This document shows positions 1 to 5,946 of a DNA stretch of 22,277 bases, in pieces; positions within the stretch are counted from its first letter, which is position 1; every line of letters begins with the position of its first letter. Position numbers and translations under genes: made by a program. This DNA is from an uncultured Erysipelotrichaceae bacterium. Its GTDB lineage: Bacteria > Bacillota_I > Bacilli_A > RF39 > UBA660. The stretch is from assembly GCA_902797105.1 (NCBI GenBank), contig CADBRL010000005.1, positions 1-22,277 on the forward strand. The letters are read 5' to 3'. The notes under the pieces are model-generated. The model did not search any database. It saw nothing but the letters and a program-made list of their open reading frames with translations, and was not told where the DNA came from.

Positions 1-228
1 ATTTACTTCATTATTTAGAAAATAGTTATAATCTTTTTCACTGAAATTATCTAGTATTTTATTTACTTCATCAGCTTTATAACCATGTTCTAGTAATTTA
101 TACTCATAGGTTTGATGATATTTATATTCTTTATATTTGTAATTACCAAAGATTGCTCCAGCGATTATTAGAATAATTAATATTAAAATGTAGTAAACTC
201 CTTTTTTTATTTTTCTTCTTTTAGTCAT
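1..228 (-). CDS. Membrane-anchored protein, N-terminal part only (possibly an M15 peptidase)
   Basis: The frame is open for all 76 codons from the ATG at 228 to the window edge, so the C-terminal part lies outside. A GGAGG ribosome-binding site sits 6-7 bases upstream of the ATG. The product starts with a basic stretch (MTKRRKIKKG), then a hydrophobic helix at about residues 11-28, then a charged segment reading YEYKLLEHGYKADEVNKIL. This is a single-pass protein with its C-terminus outside the cell. Segments of the kind Y-x-LL-x-x-GY-x-x-x-E-x-x-x-I-L occur, as far as I recall, just after the anchor in VanY-like M15 D-Ala-D-Ala carboxypeptidases of gut Firmicutes. The catalytic domain is not visible here, so that assignment is only a suggestion. 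Confidence 0.55.
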   Translation of the reverse strand, partial: MTKRRKIKKGVYYILILIILIIAGAIFGNYKYKEYKYHQTYEYKLLEHGYKADEVNKILDNFSEKDYNYFLNNEVN

Positions 229-252
229 TTTGAACCTCCATTTTATAAATTT

Positions 253-281
253 ATTATAACATTTATTTTAGGTATTTACAA
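253..281 (-). promoter_or_regulatory. Promoter for the minus-strand gene starting at 228
   Basis: On the minus strand TTGTAA (281-276) and TATAAT (258-253) are separated by 17 bases. This is a good housekeeping-sigma match ending 24 bases before the ATG. Its -35 box overlaps that of the divergent promoter. Confidence 0.55.
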
Positions 282-303
282 ATATTTATAAATGTAGTAC
301 ACT
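275..303 (+). promoter_or_regulatory. Candidate promoter for the small protein at 331
   Basis: TTTACA (275-280) and TACACT (298-303) are 17 bases apart and end 27 bases before the ATG. The match is moderate. The -35 boxes of the two divergent promoters share bases 276-280, so the two directions may compete for polymerase. Confidence 0.35.
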
Positions 304-330
304 TAGGTTAACAATAAAGATGGTGATGGT

Positions 331-690
331 ATGTACACAAATAAACAAATTATTGGTTTATGTCCAAATTTTTATAAAATAATAGAATTTAGCCCTTATG
401 AAGATGATATTATATCTAAAAAGTTAATTAAACTTTATCAAGAATATATTTTTAGAATTGATATAAATAATCCTGATGATGTTGAAAGTGTTATTAACTT
501 GGATAAAGTAGTTAGTAAATATATAGATGATTATTTATTTAGAAAAGAAATGCAAAAGCAAATAGTTCAAATTAGAATTAAAAAAGATGCTAAAGATATT
601 TTAAAAGAAATTATTCATTCAATTATTAAGATTTTTGATAATTATGAAGAATATACAACAAGAGTTATTTATATTTCAAAGTGGATTTAA
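331..690 (+). CDS. Hypothetical protein, 119 aa
   Basis: I do not recognise this family. The product is soluble, with no signal peptide or membrane segment, and rich in Ile, Lys and Asp. The C-terminal half (about residues 65-105) is predicted by eye to be helical, with repeated charged and hydrophobic residues. The start is the ATG at 331; a GGTG at 322-325 with 5-base spacing is a weak but usable ribosome-binding site. The gene is a single transcription unit, with a candidate promoter at 275-303 and a terminator directly after its stop. Its base composition matches the neighbours, so the reading frame is likely real, but no role can be proposed. Confidence 0.6.
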   Translation: MYTNKQIIGLCPNFYKIIEFSPYEDDIISKKLIKLYQEYIFRIDINNPDDVESVINLDKVVSKYIDDYLFRKEMQKQIVQIRIKKDAKDILKEIIHSIIKIFDNYEEYTTRVIYISKWI

Positions 691-714
691 AAAGAGCTGA
701 AAAGTTCTTTTTTT
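691..714 (+). terminator. Intrinsic terminator of the 119-aa gene
   Basis: A 7-8 bp stem, AAGAGCT (692-698) with AGTTCTT (703-709), has a GAAA loop and runs into a T-tract (708-714). It starts at the base after the stop codon. Confidence 0.75.
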
Positions 715-721
715 CTTATAA

Positions 722-874
722 AAAAAGACAACAAATATGTTTTTAAATTTGTTGCTTTCTTTGTTTAATATTATTTGTAGCCTTTTCTACAATATAACAA
801 TAAGACTTATAAGCAATTTCTTGCTTAGATGACTAAACCTTTCGTCTAATTCGAAAGCCTCAGTTTGTTCATCC
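722..874 (-). ncRNA. Candidate structured small RNA of about 150 nt, family unknown
   Basis: A near-consensus promoter (881-909) places the 5' end near 874 on the minus strand. An intrinsic terminator, CAACAAAT/ATTTGTTG (754-747 with 736-729) followed by a T-run, ends it near 721. Between them are four hairpins. P1 pairs GATGA (873-869) with TCATC (832-828), helped by AAAC/GTTT. Nested in it, P2 is CTTTCG/CGAAAG (857-852 with 844-839). P3 is AAGCAA-GAAA-TTGCTT (826-811). P4 is TTGTAG/CTACAA (792-775). The predicted start falls immediately before P1. No ribosome-binding site or intact frame is present, although short open stretches in two frames (787-894 and 743-829) leave a decayed coding gene as the alternative. 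I cannot match it to 6S, SRP, tmRNA, RNase P or a riboswitch I know. Confidence 0.55.
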
Positions 875-880
875 AGTAAC

Positions 881-909
881 AATATACCATTAGTTCATAC
901 AAATGTCAA
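881..909 (-). promoter_or_regulatory. Promoter of the candidate small RNA
   Basis: On the minus strand TTGACA (909-904) and TATATT (886-881) are separated by exactly 17 bases. This is one of the best promoter matches in the window, and no gene with a ribosome-binding site follows it. Confidence 0.65.
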
Positions 910-936
910 TAAAAAAATGAGGTAAATTGTTGCTAA

Positions 937-1017
937 TTTGTAGAGTGCGGTAATAGTATTTATTATGAAAATCCATCGTATATTTATGCTTGCTACAAAG
1001 AAGGAAAAGTATTATAA
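937..1017 (+). pseudogene. Decayed C-terminal coding remnant, 26 codons
   Basis: The frame after a stop at 934-936 reads a protein-like sequence including ENPSYIYACYKEGKVL before TAA at 1015-1017. There is no start codon or ribosome-binding site. A terminator follows three bases later. This looks like the tail of a gene whose upstream part has been lost. A chance open stretch is also possible at this length and base composition. The family is not recognised. Confidence 0.25.
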
Positions 1018-1020
1018 AAA

Positions 1021-1051
1021 TAAGAAGTTATTTTTTGTTGATAACTTCTTA
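1021..1051. terminator. Bidirectional terminator overlapping the XRE gene stop
   Basis: A perfect 11-bp stem, TAAGAAGTTAT (1021-1031) with ATAACTTCTTA (1041-1051), has a 9-base loop. It is flanked by T-runs on both strands and contains the stop codon of the minus-strand gene at 1049. Confidence 0.75.
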
Positions 1052-1282
1052 TTTTTTGTTATTTAAAATTGATTTTGGATAAGGTTTACGTTCATCTGTT
1101 CTATATAGCATGTAATCTATGCTAGTATTATAATAATCTGCTAGATTTCTTAATATTTCTGTAGGTATGTCGTTTGTTTCAGTTTCATATTGAGAATATC
1201 CAGTTTGGCTCATGTTTAGATATTTAGCAACATCTTTTTGAAATAAGTCTTTGTCTTCACGAAGTTCTTTTAATCTGTTCAT
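1049..1282 (-). CDS. XRE-family transcriptional repressor, 77 aa
   Basis: This is a single-domain Cro/C1-type helix-turn-helix protein covering about residues 3-62. The recognition region is QKDVAKYLNMSQTGYSQYE, followed by the family's usual IPTEILRNLADYYNTSIDYML helices and a short basic tail. There is no sensor, peptidase or dimerisation domain, so it probably acts as a simple dimeric repressor. The start ATG at 1282 is preceded by AAAGGTGAT, a strong ribosome-binding site. It is divergent from the exported protein at 1402, with three operator-like repeats in the 119-base gap, which suggests it represses that gene and probably itself. The HTH assignment is secure; the target is inferred. 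Confidence 0.88.
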   Translation of the reverse strand: MNRLKELREDKDLFQKDVAKYLNMSQTGYSQYETETNDIPTEILRNLADYYNTSIDYMLYRTDERKPYPKSILNNKK

Positions 1283-1308
1283 ATTTATATCACCTTTAAA
1301 ACAATACC

Positions 1309-1382
1309 ATAACTTAAAACAAGGTATTGAATTATAACTTAAAATAAGTTATAATATTTTTAGATAACTTAAAATAGGTTAT
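1309..1382. promoter_or_regulatory. Three operator-like repeats between the XRE gene and the 1402 gene
   Basis: Three 19-base near-copies occur in the same orientation: ATAACTTAAAACAAGGTAT (1309-1327), ATAACTTAAAATAAGTTAT (1334-1352) and ATAACTTAAAATAGGTTAT (1364-1382). Each is an imperfect palindrome, ATAACyT...AaGTTAT, with the middle copy the most symmetric. The middle copy lies between the -35 and -10 boxes of the plus-strand promoter and the third lies at the start of its transcript, as expected for repression. Confidence 0.65.
1327..1355 (+). promoter_or_regulatory. Promoter for the exported protein at 1402
   Basis: TTGAAT (1327-1332) and TATAAT (1350-1355) are separated by 17 bases. 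The operator copy at 1334-1352 fills the spacer, so repressor binding would block polymerase directly. Confidence 0.65.
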
Positions 1383-1401
1383 GCATAACTGAGGTAATTT
1401 T

Positions 1402-2049
1402 ATGAAAAAGAATGCTTTTTTACTATTAATTGGGGTAGTTTTGGTCTACATTGGTGTGGCAATTGGTAAAACATCTAATAATGAGGATATTATTAAGGAC
1501 GATACAGAAGCTAGTGTAATTAAACATGAAAATTCATTATCCATGATGCTTGAAACAGAAGCAAACTCAGGTAATTATGAGATGACCACAAGAAGTGAAT
1601 GGCCAACAGAAGGCTATGTTTTTAACTCGGAATTATCAAAATGTGAGCATGGAAGCGAACTTTCGTGGGATAATGTAAATAAAAGTGTACTTATGAGTGT
1701 CAATGTATCAGATAAATGTTATGTGTATTTTGATATTGCTCTTCCATATAAAATAACTTACCCAACTTTTAAGTATTCTACAATGTCCGGTATAACAGAA
1801 GCAAAAGCTGGGGAAAAGGTGGATATAACAGTAAATTTTGGAGAATATTCCTGTGATGGAAATTATCAAATAATAGGTTATCCAACTAATATAATAGATT
1901 TGTCATGCAATGAAACGGCAGGGAAATGGTTTTATGAACTTGAAAATGGTAAGATTAATACACATATAAACTTAACATGTCATTTTACAATGCCTGCAGA
2001 AAATGTTGAATTTACTAATATTCAAGATGCTGATCGTTGTTTGTGTTAA
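1402..2049 (+). CDS. Exported or membrane-anchored Cys-rich surface protein, 215 aa
   Basis: An N-terminal hydrophobic helix (about residues 5-22) after MKKN gives a signal anchor. Residues about 47-112 carry a module containing MLETEANSGNYEM, WPTEGYVFNSELSKCEHGS and SDKCYVYFD; similar text recurs, as far as I recall, in surface proteins of uncultured gut Bacilli. Residues about 118-205 resemble a bacterial repeat of the InlB B-repeat/Ig-like type ending in CHFTMPAENVEF. Seven cysteines (in SKCE, DKCY, YSCD, LSCN, LTCH and the terminal DRCLC) could form disulfides outside the cell. The start ATG follows GAGGTAA. It sits alone downstream of the XRE operators and is probably repressed by that protein. 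Its function is unknown; a role at the cell surface is inferred. Confidence 0.7.
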   Translation: MKKNAFLLLIGVVLVYIGVAIGKTSNNEDIIKDDTEASVIKHENSLSMMLETEANSGNYEMTTRSEWPTEGYVFNSELSKCEHGSELSWDNVNKSVLMSVNVSDKCYVYFDIALPYKITYPTFKYSTMSGITEAKAGEKVDITVNFGEYSCDGNYQIIGYPTNIIDLSCNETAGKWFYELENGKINTHINLTCHFTMPAENVEFTNIQDADRCLC

Positions 2050-2101
2050 TTCTTGGAGATTAAAAAGAACTAATAATCATATAATTAATAAGGTGAAGCT
2101 T

Positions 2102-2347
2102 ATGCATATTAAAGATACCCTTATTAATTTTTTATATGATAAAGATTATTTTATATCTATTTATGATACATATATTCATGTTTTTAATTATAAAGATTTA
2201 GTTAGTTTAACTAGTAAACTAATTGTTTTAAAAATGGATAAATTTAGTTTAGAAATAAAAGGTGAAGATTTGTTTATAACTAAGATGATGCCAAATGAAA
2301 TTCTTATTAAAGGTAGAATAAAGAATGTAGGTATTACGTATGAATAA
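2102..2347 (+). CDS. yqfC: YqfC family sporulation protein, 81 aa
   Basis: This small protein lies directly before yqfD, as in Bacillus. The C-terminal part (ITKMMPNEILIKGRIKNVG) matches the YqfC pattern in which a hydrophobic core ends in an ELLIEGKI-like strand. I chose the ATG at 2102 because AAGGTGA (2090-2096) sits 5 bases before it. An earlier in-frame start at 2003 would overlap the preceding gene and add unrelated residues. In Bacillus the yqfC-yqfD pair is transcribed in the mother cell during sporulation. The stop overlaps the start of yqfD by 8 bases, indicating translational coupling. No convincing promoter was found in the 52-base gap upstream. Confidence 0.75.
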   Translation: MHIKDTLINFLYDKDYFISIYDTYIHVFNYKDLVSLTSKLIVLKMDKFSLEIKGEDLFITKMMPNEILIKGRIKNVGITYE

Positions 2348-3482
2348 AAATATTGTGTGGATAAGTAGTAAATGTGATAATTATTATAGATTAATTAGAA
2401 AAATTGAAAACTTATCAATTAAAATTTATGAAGTTAAATACATAGAAAAGGTTCTTTATTTAAAAGTTACAAAAAAAGATTATGAAAAAATAAGTAAATA
2501 TATTGTTAGTTATAAATTTAAGATTGTAAGAAATACTGGAATAAATAAATTAATTGAAAATATAAAGCAAGAAAAAATATTTGTAATAAGCTTAGTGGTG
2601 GGATTGCTTGTTTTTCTTTGTTTAAAAAATTTAATTGTTAAAGTAAATATTGTTCATGAAAATAGTAACATTCGTGAGCTTATTAAAGATGAACTTGATA
2701 GTTATGGAATAAAGGTTTTAAGTTTTAAGAAAAGCTATAAAAAGCTTGAAGAAATAAAGCAAAATATCCTTGATAAATACCCTGATAAACTTGATTGGAT
2801 TGAGTTTGAAGTTAAGGGTATGGTTTTAAGTGTTAAAATAGAAGAGAGAATTATTACTGATACTAATAAAGTTGATAAAGTTTGTGATGTCATTGCTAAA
2901 AAAAGTGGAGTTATTAGTGATATTAAAGTGGAAAATGGTGATGTATTAGTTTTAATAAATGATTATGTTAGAGAAGGCGATACCTTGATTAGTGGGGTAG
3001 TTAAATATAATGAAGAAGATAAAAGATATACTTGTGCAGCGGGTGAAGTTTATGCTACGACTTGGTATACAGGTAGTGCAAGTATTCCTTTTAAATATGA
3101 TGAATATGAGAAAGAGAAGAAAAAAAGATATAATTTAGTCTGGGAATATGATGGAACAAAACATGAAATATTTAAAAATAGATTAGATAGTTTTGAGAGT
3201 AATTATAAAACTTTACTTAAGGTGTTTGATTTTGGTTTATATCTTGATAAGCAAGTAAGTGTCAAAAAAATAGAGAAGGAATATAGCGAAGAAGAGGCTT
3301 TAAATGTTGGCATAGAAAAGGTAATTCAAACTGTAGAGAAAAAATTAACTAAAAAAGATACAATAATTGATAAAAAAGTTTTGAAAAAAGTTAAAAATAA
3401 TAGTACAATGGATATAGAGGTATTTGTGGTTGTCAAAGAACTTATAAGTACTCAAAAAGAAATAGAGATTGAAAAGGATTGA
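2340..3482 (+). CDS. yqfD: YqfD family sporulation stage IV protein, 380 aa
   Basis: The length and layout fit YqfD: an N-terminal domain of about 75 residues, one membrane helix (about 80-99), and a large extracytoplasmic domain. That domain carries a hairpin motif read as KSGVISDIKVENGDVLV and DYVREGDTLISGVV (about residues 190-220), resembling the carrier folds of membrane-fusion proteins. It then continues with the mixed charged segment typical of the family. The last about 60 residues are Lys/Glu rich. The start overlaps yqfC. In spore formers the protein is made in the mother cell and is needed at a late stage, but its biochemical role is not established. The stop TGA at 3480-3482 shows that UGA is not read as Trp here. 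Confidence 0.88.
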   Translation: MNKNIVWISSKCDNYYRLIRKIENLSIKIYEVKYIEKVLYLKVTKKDYEKISKYIVSYKFKIVRNTGINKLIENIKQEKIFVISLVVGLLVFLCLKNLIVKVNIVHENSNIRELIKDELDSYGIKVLSFKKSYKKLEEIKQNILDKYPDKLDWIEFEVKGMVLSVKIEERIITDTNKVDKVCDVIAKKSGVISDIKVENGDVLVLINDYVREGDTLISGVVKYNEEDKRYTCAAGEVYATTWYTGSASIPFKYDEYEKEKKKRYNLVWEYDGTKHEIFKNRLDSFESNYKTLLKVFDFGLYLDKQVSVKKIEKEYSEEEALNVGIEKVIQTVEKKLTKKDTIIDKKVLKKVKNNSTMDIEVFVVVKELISTQKEIEIEKD

Positions 3483-3487
3483 TTAGG

Positions 3488-4105
3488 ATGTTTCTAAATA
3501 CCATAAGGGCAGTTTTAAATGATAATTGGCCAGTACTTGTAATATTTATTGTTACTTTAGTTAGTATGAGATTTTTTTACTTAAGAACTCATAAAGAAAA
3601 GGGAGCTTTTTATAAAGAATTTTTTGGAATACTTTCAATAGTTTATCTATTTTTGTTATTTCAACTTCTTACTAAAGTAGAACTTAATGAAGGTAGTGGT
3701 TATAATTTAGTGCCTTTTACAGAAATATTTAGATATAAAGTTGGTAGTAGTTTATTTATATATAATGTTGTTGGTAATATTTTAGCATTTGTGGTTTTTG
3801 GATTAATTGTTTCAATGTATATAAAACCTAAGACTGTTATGGCTCCATTTTTGATATCTTTAGTTGTATCTTCAACAGTTGAATTTGTGCAACTAAATAT
3901 TGGAAGAAGCTTTGATGTTGATGACATAATTTTAAATGTTTTGGGTTGTGTTATTGGTTATCTTCTTTATATTGGACTTGCTGCTATTCATAATCATTTG
4001 CCAAAAGCATTACAAAAAGAAGGATTAATTAACATTATATGTTTTATTTTATTAATAATTATGGTATTATATATACTTAAGGTGATGGGGGTGTTAGCAT
4101 TTTGA
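3488..4105 (+). CDS. VanZ family membrane protein, 205 aa
   Basis: There are four to five membrane helices and the VanZ signature order: YNLVPFTEI, then GNILAFVVFG, then EFVQLNIGRSFDVDDIILNV and GCVIGYLLY. VanZ proteins are associated with teicoplanin resistance in enterococci, but most homologues, including those with no van cluster as here, have no proven role in glycopeptide resistance. I prefer the ATG at 3488, which has AAAGG with about 10-base spacing. A TTG at 3479 is also in frame, overlaps the yqfD stop and has no properly spaced ribosome-binding site. The gene takes the place of phoH and yqfF in the cluster and overlaps the ybeY start. Confidence 0.85.
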   Translation: MFLNTIRAVLNDNWPVLVIFIVTLVSMRFFYLRTHKEKGAFYKEFFGILSIVYLFLLFQLLTKVELNEGSGYNLVPFTEIFRYKVGSSLFIYNVVGNILAFVVFGLIVSMYIKPKTVMAPFLISLVVSSTVEFVQLNIGRSFDVDDIILNVLGCVIGYLLYIGLAAIHNHLPKALQKEGLINIICFILLIIMVLYILKVMGVLAF

Positions 4106-4551
4106 ATCACTATGAGATAATAAATGAATTTAATGAAGAAATAAAATGTGATTATTTACCTAAGATAATTGATAAATGTTTGGAAATGGAACATGTTGAA
4201 AATGCAGTATTTACAATAATATTTATTGATGATGAGAAGATGCATGAACTTAATAAGACTTACAGGGGTATTGATAGAACTACGGATGTTTTATCATTTG
4301 CTTATGAAGATAATGAAACTGTAGAATGTGATATAAGAATGCTTGGAGAAATATTTGTAAGTATTCCTAAAATGAAGGAGCAAGCTAAAGAATATGGACA
4401 TAGTGAAACAAGAGAACTTTCATTTTTAGTAGTTCATGGAATACTTCATTTACTAGGTTATGATCATACTTTAGGTGAAAAAGAAGAAAAAGAAATGTTT
4501 AGTCGTCAGGAGTTGGTATTAAATGAGTTTGAAGAAACAAGAAAAGCATAA
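4102..4551 (+). CDS. ybeY: Endoribonuclease YbeY (rRNA maturation), 149 aa
   Basis: YbeY is a zinc-dependent endoribonuclease acting in 16S rRNA 3'-end maturation and ribosome quality control. The signature HGILHLLGYDH is at residues 112-122, with His112, His116 and His122 as the zinc ligands. The upstream conserved segments NKTYRGIDRTTDVLSF (51-66) and LGEIFVS are present. The length is normal. The start is a TTG at 4102 inside the vanZ stop region, with GGGGGTG (4087-4093) 8 bases upstream; no ATG is in frame nearby. The position before dgkA and era is the conserved Firmicutes order. Confidence 0.95.
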   Translation: MNHYEIINEFNEEIKCDYLPKIIDKCLEMEHVENAVFTIIFIDDEKMHELNKTYRGIDRTTDVLSFAYEDNETVECDIRMLGEIFVSIPKMKEQAKEYGHSETRELSFLVVHGILHLLGYDHTLGEKEEKEMFSRQELVLNEFEETRKA

Positions 4552-4918
4552 GAAAATGAGTTTTAAAAGATTTTTAAATAGTATTAAATATTCAGTTGAT
4601 GGTTTAGTTAATGCTTATCAAAATGAACAGAGTTTATGGCTTCATGCTATGTGTACAATATTAATTGTAATTTTAGGATTTGCTTTACAAATAAGCTTTA
4701 TTCAATGGGCAATAATTGTTATAGCTTTAGTTGTAGTTTTAGCAGTTGAACTTTTAAATACCGCGATTGAAGCAACTGTTGATTTAGTTACTAAGGAAAT
4801 TCATCCACTTGCTAAAGTTGCTAAAGATTGTGGAAGTGCAGCAGCATTTGTAAGTAGCATTATGGTATTTATTATTTGTTGTTTTATCTTTATTCCTAAG
4901 ATTATTGCATTATTTTAG
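4523..4918 (+). CDS. dgkA: Diacylglycerol kinase family (undecaprenol kinase), 131 aa
   Basis: This small integral-membrane lipid kinase has three helices (about residues 42-58, 62-80 and 107-130). The family core ELLNTAIEATVD is at 76-87, followed by a KVAKD motif at 98-102 that binds the nucleotide and metal. In Gram-positives this enzyme phosphorylates undecaprenol, feeding the lipid carrier for wall synthesis. The start is uncertain. The ATG at 4523 has AGGAG (4508-4512) and overlaps ybeY by 29 bases, adding a basic 11-residue leader. The ATG at 4556 gives the usual family N-terminus (MSFKRFLNSIKYS) but has a weak ribosome-binding site. Confidence 0.92.
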   Translation: MSLKKQEKHKKMSFKRFLNSIKYSVDGLVNAYQNEQSLWLHAMCTILIVILGFALQISFIQWAIIVIALVVVLAVELLNTAIEATVDLVTKEIHPLAKVAKDCGSAAAFVSSIMVFIICCFIFIPKIIALF

Positions 4919-4926
4919 AGGTGTTT

Positions 4927-5814
4927 ATGAGAAGCGGGTTTGTAAGTATTATAGGTAGACCAAATGTTGGCAAAAGTACTCTCATTAATGCTATTATAAA
5001 TAAAAAGGTTGCTATTACAAGTGATGTTTCTGGTACGACAAGAAATATTATTCAAGGGATATATAATGATAGTGATTCTCAGATAGTTTTTGTGGATACA
5101 CCAGGAATACATAAACCAATTAATAGACTTGGTAAAGTTTTAAATAAAGAAGCACTTGCTTCATCAAAAGATGTTGATCTTATATTATTTGTAGTTGATG
5201 TTGCATCTGGTATTGGTAAAGGTGATATGTTTATTTTGGATAACTTAAAGGGAAGTGATATTCCTGTTATACTAGTCCTTAATAAAATTGATGAAATTAG
5301 TACAGATAAATTATTTAGAACTATTAATGAATTTAAGGATATCTATCCTTTTGTGGAAATTGTACCTACATCTGGTCTTAAAAATGATAATGTAGAGCAT
5401 TTAATAAGTGTTATTAAAAATTATTTACATGATGAAGTTAAATATTTTCCGGATGAATATTATACATCAAGTAGTATTAAGTTTATGGTAAGTGAGCTTG
5501 TTAGAGAAAAACTACTTCAAGTTACAGAAGATGAAATTCCTCATAGTATTACTTGTTTTACAACTCTTTATGAAGAAAAGAAAGATATTGTAAATATTAA
5601 TGTTGATATAATTGTTGATAGAGATAATATAAAGAGAATAATTATTGGTAAAAATGGTAGTAGACTTAAAACTGTAGGTACACTTGCAAGAAAAGAAATT
5701 GAAGAAGAACTTACAGGTAAAAAAGTTTATCTTGAGTTATTTGTTAAAACAATAAAGAATTGGAAAGATAAAGAAAAGTACTTAATTGAATTAGGTTTTA
5801 TAGATAATGAATAA
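4927..5814 (+). CDS. era: GTPase Era, 295 aa
   Basis: Era is an essential GTPase that binds the 3' end of 16S rRNA during 30S assembly. The G-domain motifs are all present: GRPNVGKS (10-17), GTTR (36-39), DTPG (57-60), NKID (119-122) and TSG near 150. The C-terminal KH domain has the IIIGKNGSRLK loop that contacts RNA. I chose the ATG at 4927 because AGAGG (4917-4921) lies 5 bases upstream; a GTG at 4921 is in frame but sits inside that ribosome-binding site. It starts 9 bases after dgkA. The usual cdd gene between dgkA and era is absent. Confidence 0.97.
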   Translation: MRSGFVSIIGRPNVGKSTLINAIINKKVAITSDVSGTTRNIIQGIYNDSDSQIVFVDTPGIHKPINRLGKVLNKEALASSKDVDLILFVVDVASGIGKGDMFILDNLKGSDIPVILVLNKIDEISTDKLFRTINEFKDIYPFVEIVPTSGLKNDNVEHLISVIKNYLHDEVKYFPDEYYTSSSIKFMVSELVREKLLQVTEDEIPHSITCFTTLYEEKKDIVNINVDIIVDRDNIKRIIIGKNGSRLKTVGTLARKEIEEELTGKKVYLELFVKTIKNWKDKEKYLIELGFIDNE

Positions 5815-5824
5815 AATTTAGAAA

Positions 5825-5851
5825 TGTCACCCAATATATAATTAGGTGATA
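5825..5851 (+). promoter_or_regulatory. Hairpin that buries the yqzL ribosome-binding site
   Basis: TCACCCAAT (5827-5835) and ATTAGGTGA (5841-5849) pair with a single C-A mismatch around an ATATA loop, and two flanking pairs extend the stem. The 3' arm contains the AGGTGA ribosome-binding site of yqzL, so translation could be held low until the stem opens. Confidence 0.4.
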
Positions 5852-5854
5852 AAA

Positions 5855-5944
5855 ATGAATAAAGAAGAAGCATGGAAAAAGTTCCAAGAAAGTGGCAAAA
5901 TAGAAGATTATTTACGTTATAAGGAAGCTGAAAAGAAGGATTAA
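5855..5944 (+). CDS. yqzL: YqzL-like small protein, 29 aa
   Basis: The ORF encodes a 29-residue peptide containing WKKFQESGKIEDYLRYKEAE. Bacillus YqzL, encoded in the same place between era and recO, has the related pattern W-K-x-F-x-x-[ST]-G-x-I-x-x-Y-L-x-[FY]-K-E. Both the position and the Trp, Gly, Tyr and Lys-Glu residues agree. AGGTGAT precedes the ATG with the usual spacing. The stop lies 2 bases before the recO start, so the two are coupled. This copy lacks the C-terminal tail of the Bacillus protein. Its function is unknown. The gene is easily missed by size cut-offs. Confidence 0.8.
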   Translation: MNKEEAWKKFQESGKIEDYLRYKEAEKKD

Positions 5945-5946
5945 AT

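Noticed and set aside
743..894. Decayed protein gene on the minus strand (frames reading DEQTEAFELDERFSHL and SKQEIAYKSYCYIVEK)
   Set aside because: The fragments look protein-like, but there is no start or ribosome-binding site, a frame change is needed, and promoter, hairpins and terminator fit an RNA gene better. Kept as the alternative explanation.
1309..1382. CRISPR-like repeat array
   Set aside because: Only three short palindromic repeats with 6- and 11-base gaps overlap a promoter, which fits operators and not spacers.
2078..2085. Sporulation sigma-E type -10 box (CATATAAT) before yqfC
   Set aside because: The -10 part resembles the consensus, but no matching -35 element lies at the right distance.
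2003..2101. Longer N-terminus for yqfC
   Set aside because: It would overlap the end of the exported protein gene, and a proper ribosome-binding site sits before the ATG at 2102.
3488..4105. Glycopeptide resistance gene
   Set aside because: VanZ family membership alone does not imply resistance; no vanA, vanH, vanX or regulatory genes are present.
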